Origin: a virus
Strand: one strand, 5' to 3'
Virus record (IMG/VR): IMGVR_UViG_3300017771_003653
Coordinates: 1 to 63,656 of that record
DNA: 63,656 bases
Shown here: positions 49,274-59,092 of the stretch, piece by piece
How the letters are laid out: each line of letters starts with the position of its first letter
Position numbering within the stretch: the first letter of the stretch is position 1
The notes under the pieces: model-generated
Databases searched by the model: none
What the model saw: the letters and a program-made list of their open reading frames with translations, nothing else
What the model was told of the DNA's origin: nothing
Made by a program: the position numbers and the translations under genes

Positions 49274-49834
49274 TTACTCCGCGTAAGTTGGATTCTGTAG
49301 CAATAATTCTCCTAAGTTTCTATCATCTTCAAACTTTGATTGGTGTAGCTGAAGTGTGGGAATTGCTTCTGATATTCCTAATATCTTTTTCTCTGCAATC
49401 CTTAACTGTTTAGAGTTATGTATTTCTGCTTGCTCTGTTGATCCGCCTATTTGCCATTCCAGCTTAACAAATCTATAGAGATTAGTTTTTGTAGGCTTTT
49501 CAATTTCAATAATCTTAGGTGTTTCTTCTAGCTTGCTTATTGCAAAATATCTTGTCATAAACAGGCTGTCAAATGGAAGATCTTTTTTTGTAGAATACTT
49601 TATCTTAGGATAGACGTCTCTATTTTTTGTAGGTTTGAGAAGGTAGTAAACTTCTTTATTAAGCTTTTTTAGCCTGTATATTATTTCATCTGTTGCTCTT
49701 AAAACATAAGTAGCAGATTTATCATCTTTGTAATAAATCATGTACTCTTGGCCTCTTCTAATTTGTATTCCTCTACTGTCGTAGAATTCACCTATTTTAG
49801 TTTTTAGAGGACCTTCTTGCATTTCAATAATCAT
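49274..49834 (-). CDS. Hypothetical protein, 186 aa, probable tail/baseplate-associated
   Basis: A mixed alpha/beta protein without known motifs (KTKIGEFYDSRGIQIRRGQEYM; RFVKLEWQIGGSTEQAE). Its start abuts the end of the large baseplate-type gene (one-base overlap), so a virion or assembly role is likely by position only. A TATATATAAAC element follows in the spacer before the PolA-like gene. Confidence 0.6.
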   Translation of the reverse strand: MIIEMQEGPLKTKIGEFYDSRGIQIRRGQEYMIYYKDDKSATYVLRATDEIIYRLKKLNKEVYYLLKPTKNRDVYPKIKYSTKKDLPFDSLFMTRYFAISKLEETPKIIEIEKPTKTNLYRFVKLEWQIGGSTEQAEIHNSKQLRIAEKKILGISEAIPTLQLHQSKFEDDRNLGELLLQNPTYAE

Positions 49835-52800
49835 TAATATCCTCCTGATCCTCTTGGTCTACCTGGAAATCTTGTTGCCCTACCTATATTCTGTGTTTCT
49901 TCAAATACATTCCTGTTGACATCTAATGTTTTGTCAGGATTCATAAAGTCATCTAAATTATCATATTCAAACAGTGTTGTATTACCAATGCTGAATGATG
50001 AATTACTATCTCCTATTCTATGATACGAGTCTTCTTCTGCAGGGTCATAAAAAATTGATTGTTTAATTTGATCGTCTGGCTCAATTATCACTACTTCTGC
50101 TGGTGCAGGATAAGAGTCATTAACAGGAGGTGGTCCTGGAGGTGCTCCTCCCGCAGCAGGTTGTGGTATTGGTGCTGGTGGTCCTATTGGAGGAATATCA
50201 GGCTCTGCTTTAATAAAATTGCTTATTTTTTCTTTGTATACTTGTCTTACTATATCTCTTGATTTTTTAGTTGCCTCTTCCTCATATACGTCATCTTTTG
50301 ACTTATTTGTGACCGCTGTTATCTGTGTATCCCATCCGTCACTACTTATTGTGTGGGTCAATCCCATTACAGAGAAATATGTTTTTGGCATAATGTCATT
50401 CGGCTTTACATAAGCAGGCTTTCTAATTGAGTAGTCTACTTGACCGTATATTTCTGGAAGATAAGATAATCTAAACATATCACCTGGATAAATACCACCA
50501 CAACCTTCTATTGTCATGTCAATGTTTATTGGCATTGTCAATGGCCCTTGATTGTTTGCAGAAAACCTAGTAAGTGGTGACTCAGTCAAGAACCATTTCA
50601 TTGCTCTTTTAAATGATTCAATCATTTCGCCTTCTGGGTTATAAGGCATTCTGTAGACTTTTTGTCCGTTTGGCTCTACATCATACATAAATAAATTAGA
50701 TATGTCTTCAGCCTTAGCTTTTCCTGCCTTTACTTGTTGCCATGCCTTAGTTTCTAGTTTACGCCTTTCTTGTTCGTGTTTCTTCTTAAATTGATCTAAA
50801 AATTTTGTTGTAGCTGCATTAGAAGATACTTTTTCTAAAATTGGTGGTATTGTATGGCTCCATCTATCTCCATTAGGTCCTGTAGCTGCAGAGTGTGAAA
50901 GTCCTCCTTTAGATAATTCTGGTGTAGACACTTCTATATGAGCAAATTCAAATGGATTTCCGTAGTCAGGATCTTTTGTTGCCTCTGTTTTGACTTGAAA
51001 TAGTCCTATATTTGCTGGATCTTGAAAGAATTCTCCTGCAGCTTTAAATTTATCTTCATCAACATCATCAGTCCCATCTTTAAAATATTTGCTTATTGCA
51101 TCTTCATTTGAGTCTTTTTCACCTGCCTGTCTAGCTCCTGTAAATCCTGCAGTAATCGCAAACTTATCAGGTATTGTTGACTGAAGTGATATATCTTTAA
51201 CTAGTGAATTAAAACCAAAGTTGTCAAATACGTAAGAATTTTTTGGGCTTGTGTCTGCAGCATCGCCTGTTTCAGCACCTTCTGAAGATTGTTCTGCAAC
51301 TACTCTAAATGTAGATATTGCACCTGTAATATTATCTGCTTTGTCAATAGTAAAATTCCACAACTTTACATCACCATTTATAACATTTGCTAGCTTTATC
51401 ATAGAGCTCTGTATCGTAGCACCTGATGTAGAGAACACAGATTTTATTTGATTTAAATTTATATAAACGTTTCTTAAGTAACCTTCTGTCTTCTTATCAT
51501 CTGTTGCAAACAAGAATCTATCTTCTGTTATTACTTCTGCCTCTATTGATTCTGCAAGAAGTCTGTATGCAGACTTTGTATCAGACTTTTCTCCTACTTT
51601 TGCAAAAAATGAAGAAGGAAATTGTCCTGGTAGAATAAATTTTGAAGGATCATAAGTGTAAAGTTCAGGGTCATTCTTTATTTTTACTGATCTTAGCTGG
51701 CCTACTGCTCCTCCTACTCTGTCCAATGATCTAAAGTCTGCAAGTACTTTTCCATCTGACTTATCCGATCTTGTGTAAAAAGACACGATATTGTCTTCAA
51801 ACCAACCCCACCTAACCCAGATTTCGTTAGAAAAATCTCTTGCTCTTTTTAGTGTTTGTGTTTCTTCACCATCATTATCTAATTCTTTCTCAAAAAGAAC
51901 AGGTCTGTCAGAACCATCTTTTCCTGTATCTCTCAATATTGCAACTACATTCTTATCAAATGACACAGCAACATTTACACCTTTATTCAGTTCTAATTGA
52001 TCATCTTTTTTATCTAAATAATTTTTAAAATATTTCATTAGAATTTCTATATCTAATGATGCAATTCTGTCAGGGAGACTAAATTCTTTTGTAAACTGCC
52101 TGCCTACTCCGTAATTATCGTTATTATCACCGTCTTTTGTCATAACGTCTTTTATTAGCTCGTCAGCAAATTCTTCAAATGTAGGCTGTTTTACGGGAAA
52201 TGTCTTTAATTCAGGAGGTGTGTTTTGTAGAGCTGTCAAAGACTTATCGAAGATATTTGATCCTCTCGATATCATTTCTGTTACACAATCAAATCCTCCA
52301 TCAGATCTTTGTGCCCATGTAAATTTTGTAATTGGCCCTATTAGTCCTGACCAGTCTCCAAAATATTCTATCTCTAATTTATCCCACTGAGCATCTACAG
52401 TTTTTCTTTCTACACCGTCTACAATATCTATTGTATCTTTAAATAAGTCTTGATTTATTTTCGCATGCTGACCTTCACCCATCATAAATTTTGGTATGTC
52501 ACCTGCTCTACCTGAAGGTTTTTGTGATCTTACCCAACCAAAGTCTAATATTATGTTTTGGCCTGATGAAAGAAAAGATCCTTTTTGATACATCTCTAAT
52601 TGTTCTAGTGTAAAGCATGTCCAATTTATAGTTGCTTTTCTAACAGCTCCACCGTATCCTGTATATTCAACAGAGACATTATTTATTCCTGCAATCGGTC
52701 TTATTCCTGGTACTGATACTTGTTGCTGATGAGGGTGATCATGTCCTTTGTTAGGTACTGTATCATAAAATGCATCAGCTGCGCCTTTTACCCTAGATCC

Positions 52801-53100
52801 TAATGACTGGAAGTAGTCTTCTCCTCCATCTGCACCAGGCACTTCTCCTGTAATTCTTGCATCATCAATATTAAACATTCCATAGATAATATTTGTCTTT
52901 CTTGTTCCTGGAGAGATCATTCTTATGTAACAATTCTTAGAAACTTGTCCTTCTCTTGTCAATACAAAGTCTTCACTTGCTTGAGATTCTGCTAACAGTG
53001 AAGATCTTAATTCTTGTCCAGCATACTCAGAAATTGCTTTAACGCGTGCATCCAAACCTTGCTTAATATTCGGGTGTATGTTGTGCCTAAAACCTGCCAT
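49834..53100 (-). CDS. Large baseplate/tail structural protein
   Basis: The 1088-residue protein is mostly beta-rich. It contains INNVSVEYTGYGGAVRKATINWTCF and a strand-rich run near 150-200, and a run of Pro and Gly (IGPPAPIPQPAAGGAPPGPP) near the C-terminus. Large proteins with an NNVSVEYTG-type block lie beside gp53-like genes in marine T4-like phages; the exact T4 counterpart (hub gp27/gp5 or another) is not clear. It starts one base from the LysM-like gene. Confidence 0.65.
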   Translation of the reverse strand: MAGFRHNIHPNIKQGLDARVKAISEYAGQELRSSLLAESQASEDFVLTREGQVSKNCYIRMISPGTRKTNIIYGMFNIDDARITGEVPGADGGEDYFQSLGSRVKGAADAFYDTVPNKGHDHPHQQQVSVPGIRPIAGINNVSVEYTGYGGAVRKATINWTCFTLEQLEMYQKGSFLSSGQNIILDFGWVRSQKPSGRAGDIPKFMMGEGQHAKINQDLFKDTIDIVDGVERKTVDAQWDKLEIEYFGDWSGLIGPITKFTWAQRSDGGFDCVTEMISRGSNIFDKSLTALQNTPPELKTFPVKQPTFEEFADELIKDVMTKDGDNNDNYGVGRQFTKEFSLPDRIASLDIEILMKYFKNYLDKKDDQLELNKGVNVAVSFDKNVVAILRDTGKDGSDRPVLFEKELDNDGEETQTLKRARDFSNEIWVRWGWFEDNIVSFYTRSDKSDGKVLADFRSLDRVGGAVGQLRSVKIKNDPELYTYDPSKFILPGQFPSSFFAKVGEKSDTKSAYRLLAESIEAEVITEDRFLFATDDKKTEGYLRNVYINLNQIKSVFSTSGATIQSSMIKLANVINGDVKLWNFTIDKADNITGAISTFRVVAEQSSEGAETGDAADTSPKNSYVFDNFGFNSLVKDISLQSTIPDKFAITAGFTGARQAGEKDSNEDAISKYFKDGTDDVDEDKFKAAGEFFQDPANIGLFQVKTEATKDPDYGNPFEFAHIEVSTPELSKGGLSHSAATGPNGDRWSHTIPPILEKVSSNAATTKFLDQFKKKHEQERRKLETKAWQQVKAGKAKAEDISNLFMYDVEPNGQKVYRMPYNPEGEMIESFKRAMKWFLTESPLTRFSANNQGPLTMPINIDMTIEGCGGIYPGDMFRLSYLPEIYGQVDYSIRKPAYVKPNDIMPKTYFSVMGLTHTISSDGWDTQITAVTNKSKDDVYEEEATKKSRDIVRQVYKEKISNFIKAEPDIPPIGPPAPIPQPAAGGAPPGPPPVNDSYPAPAEVVIIEPDDQIKQSIFYDPAEEDSYHRIGDSNSSFSIGNTTLFEYDNLDDFMNPDKTLDVNRNVFEETQNIGRATRFPGRPRGSGGY

Positions 53101-53101
53101 T

Positions 53102-53404
53102 CTATTTTAAGTTTTCAGAATTGAATGCTCTTAAAACTTCTCCTATGTCTGTAGGTATTCTTAATTGTGTTGCCGGATCTAGCCCTATATCTGATGGGTT
53201 TAGTCCGTTTGCCTTACTTATTATCCACCAATAATTAACGTCACCATAATATTTGTGTGCTAACAAGTCTAATCTTTCACCCTGAACAACATTATGCATT
53301 ATATCAGTATCTCTCTCTGGTATTGCAGGGTATAGTGTTGGCTTAAAGTATCTGTCTTTATTGCTTGATATTTTTATCTTTGTGTCTTTATATCTGTTAA
53401 ACAT
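53102..53404 (-). CDS. gp53-like baseplate wedge protein with a LysM domain
   Basis: The 100-residue protein has a LysM fold: MHNVVQGERLDLLAHKYYGD, NYWWIISKANGL and PATQLRIP. The T4 baseplate wedge protein gp53 has this domain, and LysM 'tail protein X' plays the same part in other phages. It binds glycan or neighbouring baseplate subunits. The position between two baseplate genes agrees. Confidence 0.82.
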   Translation of the reverse strand: MFNRYKDTKIKISSNKDRYFKPTLYPAIPERDTDIMHNVVQGERLDLLAHKYYGDVNYWWIISKANGLNPSDIGLDPATQLRIPTDIGEVLRAFNSENLK

Positions 53405-53416
53405 AAGATCTCTCTA

Positions 53417-55879
53417 TTATATTACTGACTCACGATCTAAGAAAGCGCCTATTGGGTTTGATTCGTTCCTTAAAGCACCTGATTGTTTACCATCAGTATT
53501 TTGCAAGTCTTCGTAAGTTTGACCTGCTCCGTTGTTATTTAGCCATTTTAAGTTATAATGTGTACCTCTATTTAGTGGCAAATTATCGCCAATATATTGA
53601 AAACCAACAGATACATTTATTCGCTTTGTAAACATTAATCCAGCATCTGTTTCCCATGTACTATCTTGTGGAAATGATATTGAACACTCTGTCAAGAATC
53701 CCATTTGATCATGAATAATATCACCTACTGTCATTCTTATCATTGGCCCAGACATCCTGTAAAATGAGTCTAAATTTGGATAGCATAAGCCCACAAGATA
53801 ATTTACTTTCTCTAATAGTGCAGGAAATTCTTGTTTTGTCTTTGGATAAACAACAAAGCTAAATGATAGTGACCTCTCAGTCCCTTGATAGGTGTATGAA
53901 GATACTGGCCTTCCTACAAAAGATGTAGGACTCCAAGTAGGCTGAATTGAGTCTTCAATGTCTCCGTCAAAACTTGCCCTAAAAGGTATATCAGTATTAT
54001 TGTGAATGTCATAAAAATTTAACGGTATAAAGTCATTTGATGCCAATCCTATTGTTTGTGCACCACCTTCGTTTGGAGTGTTCTCTTTTCTTTCAGTAAC
54101 TTTTTGTGCGTTTACTTTGTCTACACCGTCATATAAAAGTTTATTGGCGTCATTCTTATAAACAAGTGCATCACCAAAAGTCTTATTACCTGGACCGTCT
54201 AAAAATCTTGCTTGAAGCCCTTGTCTTCCTATTGCATAAACTTTATTTCTGCCTTCTAGTCTTTTACCTTCCATTGGGAAAGCTACAGCATTTTCTCCTT
54301 CTGGTACATCATCTGCATGATCAAGTACTCCTGTATCTTTTAAGTTGATTTTCCACTGCTTGCTATTAAGCTCTTTAGGTGTGAGAAGGTTGTCTTCATA
54401 TTTATTTATTTGATCAAGTTGTTGATAGCCAAGTGTGCTATATTTATGTGCTAGTCCTTGTGAAGTCTCTTTTTCATATTTCTGTACATAATTTTCACCT
54501 TCTATAGATCTGTCTAATATTAGTTTTGTTGGGTCGTGGAAAAATTCTTTAACACGATCTTCATTATCAAAATCTTCAAATTTTTCTCTTAAACTTCCTA
54601 TAGGTGTTGGTTGTAATTTATCTTCTAAGCGATTATACTGCAAATTAGTTGCTTTAAACTTAGAATCAAAATAGTAATCCTCAGGCATTCCTTTTGATGC
54701 ATATCCTGCTTTTAATATTTTATCTCCACCTATCTCCAATTCTTCATTAAAAGCATCTTTGATATATTTTCTAGTTCCTAATACGGAAGCTGTTCCTCCA
54801 TGCCAGTAATTAGTTTCTGGCAGATAGGGAATTGAATTTACAACGTTTAAGGACGGTACAATTGGATTTATGAACTCATTTGCTGTGTTTTTAAATAATG
54901 AAAATGCTGCTGCCCAAAATCCACCAGGCCCTTGTTCAGAAGTATCAGTTAGTATAAAGTTTTTATATAGATAAAGCATTTTTGAATCTGTCTCTTGATC
55001 AAATTTATCTCCTTTCTGCTGCTTTATGAAAGACATGTCTGTGATAACATCGGCACTGTATGTATTAGTATCTATTCTTGGTGTATTCTTTAAATAAGAA
55101 GGCTTTCCAAATATTACACTTCCTATAGATACTCCTCTAACACCTGGATAAAATCCTGCTTGCAAGCCTATTGCATCAAATGTTCCAAATTCTGCAGGAA
55201 GCCCTTCAAATTGGTCAGCACTCGGATCAGCTGCACCTTGCATTACGTGATATAGTGCTTGTCTTGAAGTTCTCTTATTTATAAACCTATTGTACATATC
55301 ACCTGAATCCCTTACTAATTCTAAGTGTCTATCAGCTGATCTATCTGCATTGCTCCCTCCTCTTTGTAACTGAACAGTATACCCTATTAAAGGATTTTGA
55401 CCAACTGGTCTAAAAGGGCCTTCTTCTGCAGACTGTTGTCCAAAATAATAAGAGTTTGCCAGACTATCATCAAGTCCAGGATAACCCTCTAATTGAGGCC
55501 TTTTCATATAACTAAAAAGATCTTGATTGTCTACTGAATCTGCCCATGTAGATACTAAAATACTTTTTGACTTTAAATCATCTAATCCGCTAAATGAAAC
55601 AGAACCTTTTAATCCTGATATTGTTGCCTCACCACCTGCATGTGATATTGTATAGACTTGAGGAGTTGGTGGGTTTGTATCATCAAAAACTGTTGCTGCG
55701 GTGTTAACTGTTATTGGTTCACCAGGATTTAAAAATTGTTCTAGAATTTTATCTCTTTCACCAGTTACAGTTGTTCCGGAATGACCGTCATCAAATGTTT
55801 GTGCAGTATCAGTCTCTGCTCCTATTGAGTCATATCTAAAATTTCTTAACTTGGATGCGTCAAAGTCTTTTAAACTCAT
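53417..55879 (-). CDS. Large tail/baseplate structural protein
   Basis: The 820-residue protein has no named domain. The N-terminal half is rich in Gly, Asp and Ser, and the C-terminal part (SFSFVVYPKTKQEFPALLEKVNYL, RMTVGDIIHDQMGFL, INVSVGFQYIG) looks like the gp48/gp54 or ring-type beta domains of contractile tails. It lies directly after the tape measure, where the initiator or baseplate hub proteins usually are. Confidence 0.65.
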   Translation of the reverse strand: MSLKDFDASKLRNFRYDSIGAETDTAQTFDDGHSGTTVTGERDKILEQFLNPGEPITVNTAATVFDDTNPPTPQVYTISHAGGEATISGLKGSVSFSGLDDLKSKSILVSTWADSVDNQDLFSYMKRPQLEGYPGLDDSLANSYYFGQQSAEEGPFRPVGQNPLIGYTVQLQRGGSNADRSADRHLELVRDSGDMYNRFINKRTSRQALYHVMQGAADPSADQFEGLPAEFGTFDAIGLQAGFYPGVRGVSIGSVIFGKPSYLKNTPRIDTNTYSADVITDMSFIKQQKGDKFDQETDSKMLYLYKNFILTDTSEQGPGGFWAAAFSLFKNTANEFINPIVPSLNVVNSIPYLPETNYWHGGTASVLGTRKYIKDAFNEELEIGGDKILKAGYASKGMPEDYYFDSKFKATNLQYNRLEDKLQPTPIGSLREKFEDFDNEDRVKEFFHDPTKLILDRSIEGENYVQKYEKETSQGLAHKYSTLGYQQLDQINKYEDNLLTPKELNSKQWKINLKDTGVLDHADDVPEGENAVAFPMEGKRLEGRNKVYAIGRQGLQARFLDGPGNKTFGDALVYKNDANKLLYDGVDKVNAQKVTERKENTPNEGGAQTIGLASNDFIPLNFYDIHNNTDIPFRASFDGDIEDSIQPTWSPTSFVGRPVSSYTYQGTERSLSFSFVVYPKTKQEFPALLEKVNYLVGLCYPNLDSFYRMSGPMIRMTVGDIIHDQMGFLTECSISFPQDSTWETDAGLMFTKRINVSVGFQYIGDNLPLNRGTHYNLKWLNNNGAGQTYEDLQNTDGKQSGALRNESNPIGAFLDRESVI

Positions 55880-55880
55880 A

Positions 55881-58517
55881 CTAAGCTCCTTTAGATCTGC
55901 CTATGTTGTTAACTGCTGCAGTAATTTCTTTATTTGTTCTTATAATTTCTGACATTTGTGCATTAGAGTTATTTACGAGTGCCTGTAATAATGCAACTTG
56001 TTTTGTTCCGGAGTCATTCATTCCTCTGTTACCAGCTAGTGCTGATAAAACGCCTGGATCTTTTACACCGACGACTGTATCTGCTGATGAAAATCTTTGT
56101 ATTCCTTGTCCTGGTCTCATTACAAAATCTTGTGATACAACTCCACTTGGTTTATCGCCTCCAAGACCAAAGAAATCAGCAAACTTTCCACCAAAATCCA
56201 TTGCGCTTGCTATTAGTTCTTTTGCCTGCTCAACAAGTGCATCAAATACGCTGGTTATTCCGTCGACCACAACTTGACCTAAATTTGAAAATGCAGAAGT
56301 TACCGAGGAATAAACATTTACTGCGCTATCTTTAAATGAATTTACACCATTCATCACTGCATTGCCTAGACCACTAAAGTAAGATGTCAGTGCAACCCCT
56401 AAATCTTCTAAACCTGTCATTCCTGCATTAAATGCTCCAGTTGCAAGGGCTCCAGCGCCTGATAACACGCTTCCAAATCCGCTTATTAATCCTGAAATTC
56501 CGTTTGATAGCATTTCGCCTACTTTTGGAAATACAGTGTCTACTAGCATTCCTACTATACTTCCGATTCCGTAGCCTATTGCTGCTCCGACTGGTCCACC
56601 AAAAATTGCGCCTATCCCTGCACCAATTCCTCCAAACCCTATACTAGTCAGCGCATTTTCTTTTGTATCTTTACCACCAAATGCAAATGACAGCATATCA
56701 ACTAAAGGTGCAAGAAACAATGATAACTTACTTAAAAATCCTAACATTGGCCTGAAAAATTTTGAGATGTTGGCCATTGTCTTTCCTAACATACTTCCTG
56801 ATCCGAGAAATTTCCCAATTCCGATTCTTTTTGCAATGCTTTTTGCCATTCCTTTTAATGGCGCTGTAAATTTTGCAATAGTTTTAGAAGAGGCTGTAAC
56901 TGCTCCGGCTATTGCACCTCCTGCTATACTAAATGCAGATCCTAATTTAGCGGGCGTCAATGCAAATAAGATGTCAAATAGTGTTTTATTTGATTGTTTT
57001 TGCAGCTTAAGGCCTATGTCTAAATCAGCAGCACCTTCACCACCCCTTCTAACCATAGCTGCAAGATCTTCGACTCCTACACCAATTGAATCTGCAAGCG
57101 CCTGTCTTTGTATTGCATTAAGTCTATTAAATTCTTCTTCACTTCCAAGCTGATCAACGATATCTTTCATTGCGCCTTCAATGTCATTGTTTAGTGCAAG
57201 ATTTCTTGCTCTATCAAAATTTAAATCGCGTCCAATAAGAACAGATGCTTCAAATTCACTTGCTATTGAAGATTCTAAGTTTAATAAGCTGTCAGCGATC
57301 TGCCCTGCTTTAGATAAGTTTATTCCTAATTTTTGTGCCTGTATTGCTGCCCTTGCCATGCCTTCTGCAGTCCCATCTGAAAACTTTGCTAACATTTCTG
57401 CATTGGTTGCCATATCTTCTAGTACTTGGCTTGGAATTACACCTGCCATTTCTGACATTGAAGCGAGTCCTAGCTGTAGCTGTGAAGCTTGCTCTGCTGT
57501 TGCACCTGCTGAGTTCTGAAATAATTGGTTTACAGTTGCAAGTGTTGATGCAGATGCACCTGTATCTTTTGAAATTTGTGCTAAGTTTACTGCTACTTGT
57601 CCGGATCTATTAGATGCCAAGCTTAAGTTGTTTGATGCAAGTCCTAATTGTGTGCTTGCCTCTGTTAGCTCATCATTTATTCCTAATATACTAAATGCTA
57701 GTGATTCTCTACTGAAGATTTGGCCTAATGCAGTTGCATTTGTAACCCCTAAATTATCTTGAAATTTTTGTGCTTCCTCTGCTGCATCTGCCATTTTTGA
57801 TGATATAAAAACAATTGCTGCGCCTAATGCCTCTGATAACGATGAAGATATGCCTAGTGCATCTTGGAAGTCTGATGCATATTCTGAAAATGATTTTCCT
57901 GCTGATGCAGTACCTTTCATTCCTTCAAATATATCTTTTGTCCTATCTCCGCCTTCTTTAAATGCGCCTTTAAATACATCATCTGCAGATTTTTCTATTT
58001 CTTTTATTTTGTCATTTAGTGCTTGAGCTTGATCATCTGATAAGTTCCTAAAGCCTGCGCCTGCTTCAATAACTTCTGTTTGCAAGTCAACTATTGTGTC
58101 TATTAATTCAGTTGCCTTATCTGCGCCTTTTTTTGAGCTACTTGAATATTCCTCTGCTAGTTTTGTAAGGCCTGTAAATCCTTTAGATCCTTTTAAAAAA
58201 AGTTCTTCTTCTTTTTCTGAAACACTTGATAATGCTGATGCTAGTTTCCTGTCTAATGATTGTGCGTAGTCTTCTGAAGCTTTCTTTGCTTTTTTTCCTG
58301 CTTTTGTTCTTTTATCAGCTGCTTTTGCAGCAGCTTTTCCTGCTTCTTCTGTAGCTTTTTTTAAATCTACAAATTCTCTTTTTTCTTCACCTGTAAGATC
58401 TATACCTTCTTGCTGATAACGGAGTAGTTTCGACTCCATTGCTGTCTGTTCTTTTAAGAGTTTTGTATATTCTCTTTTAAGTTGTACTGCTGTTTTAAGA
58501 TCTTTATTCTGAGCCAT
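55881..58517 (-). CDS. Tail tape measure protein
   Basis: The 878-residue protein begins with long charged coiled-coil stretches (KREYTKLLKEQTAMESKLL), has an Ala/Gly-rich helical centre, and a hydrophobic part with glycine zippers (FGGIGAGIGAIFGGPVGAAI) that would sit in the membrane on injection. This is the usual plan of a tape measure protein. It follows the gp26-type gene and a 96-residue gene and precedes the baseplate genes. Confidence 0.85.
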   Translation of the reverse strand: MAQNKDLKTAVQLKREYTKLLKEQTAMESKLLRYQQEGIDLTGEEKREFVDLKKATEEAGKAAAKAADKRTKAGKKAKKASEDYAQSLDRKLASALSSVSEKEEELFLKGSKGFTGLTKLAEEYSSSSKKGADKATELIDTIVDLQTEVIEAGAGFRNLSDDQAQALNDKIKEIEKSADDVFKGAFKEGGDRTKDIFEGMKGTASAGKSFSEYASDFQDALGISSSLSEALGAAIVFISSKMADAAEEAQKFQDNLGVTNATALGQIFSRESLAFSILGINDELTEASTQLGLASNNLSLASNRSGQVAVNLAQISKDTGASASTLATVNQLFQNSAGATAEQASQLQLGLASMSEMAGVIPSQVLEDMATNAEMLAKFSDGTAEGMARAAIQAQKLGINLSKAGQIADSLLNLESSIASEFEASVLIGRDLNFDRARNLALNNDIEGAMKDIVDQLGSEEEFNRLNAIQRQALADSIGVGVEDLAAMVRRGGEGAADLDIGLKLQKQSNKTLFDILFALTPAKLGSAFSIAGGAIAGAVTASSKTIAKFTAPLKGMAKSIAKRIGIGKFLGSGSMLGKTMANISKFFRPMLGFLSKLSLFLAPLVDMLSFAFGGKDTKENALTSIGFGGIGAGIGAIFGGPVGAAIGYGIGSIVGMLVDTVFPKVGEMLSNGISGLISGFGSVLSGAGALATGAFNAGMTGLEDLGVALTSYFSGLGNAVMNGVNSFKDSAVNVYSSVTSAFSNLGQVVVDGITSVFDALVEQAKELIASAMDFGGKFADFFGLGGDKPSGVVSQDFVMRPGQGIQRFSSADTVVGVKDPGVLSALAGNRGMNDSGTKQVALLQALVNNSNAQMSEIIRTNKEITAAVNNIGRSKGA

Positions 58518-58529
58518 TTAAAAATCCGA

Positions 58530-58820
58530 TTAAGACTTTGACTTTCTCATCTTAGCTGTCATCTGCTTGAGATTGTCTGACCTTCTTTCTATATCAGCTC
58601 TTTTTTCTGGATCCATTTTGTTAAGCCTTCTTTCAATAGACTTTTCAACTTTGTCCATTGCTTTACCTAAGTCTCGTATTGCTGCATCTGACGCAGCATC
58701 TTTGTCTTTAAAACCTAGTGCTTTTTTTATTTTATCTGAATTGGACAAGACAGCTCTTGTTCCAATATAAGCTGCAATAGTTTTTGCAAGGTTGGATATT
58801 TCATTTATCTCTTTGGACAT
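58530..58820 (-). CDS. Small helical protein before the tape measure
   Basis: The 96-residue product is almost all helix with many Lys, Asp and Glu (KAMDKVEKSIERRLNKMDPEK). It is 12 bases upstream of the tape measure gene. Position suggests a tape-measure chaperone or a small virion protein, but there is no family match. Confidence 0.6.
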   Translation of the reverse strand: MSKEINEISNLAKTIAAYIGTRAVLSNSDKIKKALGFKDKDAASDAAIRDLGKAMDKVEKSIERRLNKMDPEKRADIERRSDNLKQMTAKMRKSKS

Positions 58821-58876
58821 AGTAGCCTCCAGTTAATACTTTCTTAATGATAAATATTAGAAAAATAGCTTTTGTG

Positions 58877-59092
58877 CTACTTCTTTCTAGATCTAGATGC
58901 TTTATCTATCTTTTCTTGCTCTTTCTTTTTTTGTTCAGCTAACTTGTTCATGTAGAATTTACGAAGATAGATAGGCATACCATATACATCACTAAATGTA
59001 AATCCTCCCTCTGAAAAGTATATAAGCTGAAATATGCCCTCGTGTACTATGGGCCGGTATTCAGGGGTTACCGGGAGGGCCAGAAGAAATTT
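58877..59092 (-). CDS. -1 frame extension of the gp26-like protein
   Basis: After the slippery site at 59086-59092 the -1 frame is open for 69 codons to a TAG at 58877. It encodes HEGIFQLIYFSEGGFTFSD, then a MPIYLRKFYMNKLAEQ block and a Lys/Glu-rich tail ending SRSRKK. There is no ATG with a ribosome site at a suitable place; the only ATG (MPIYLRKF...) would give 33 residues. The fused product would be about 318 residues (249 plus 69). The arrangement of a short product and an extended one resembles the gpG/gpGT tail-assembly chaperones of lambda. Confidence 0.75.
   Translation of the reverse strand, partial: KFLLALPVTPEYRPIVHEGIFQLIYFSEGGFTFSDVYGMPIYLRKFYMNKLAEQKKKEQEKIDKASRSRKK
59036..59092 (-). 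promoter_or_regulatory. Programmed -1 ribosomal frameshift signal
   Basis: Reading leftwards in the gp26 frame, A AAT TTC is an ideal X-XXY-YYZ heptamer (59092-59086). A 5-base spacer follows, then GCCCTC (80-75) and CCGGTA (74-69) pair with GAGGGC (41-36) and TACCGG (59-54), giving two stacked 6-bp stems with a 9-base loop. The zero-frame stop (59068-59070) lies inside the stem, six codons after the slip site. Confidence 0.78.

Noticed and set aside
55903-57519. Several long plus-strand open frames
   Set aside because: They mirror the Ala-rich coding sequence of the tape measure; no ribosome sites or families were seen.
58877-58978. A separate 33-residue gene starting at MPIYLRKF
   Set aside because: No ribosome site precedes that ATG, and the conserved-looking reading frame begins well upstream of it; the frameshift explains it better.
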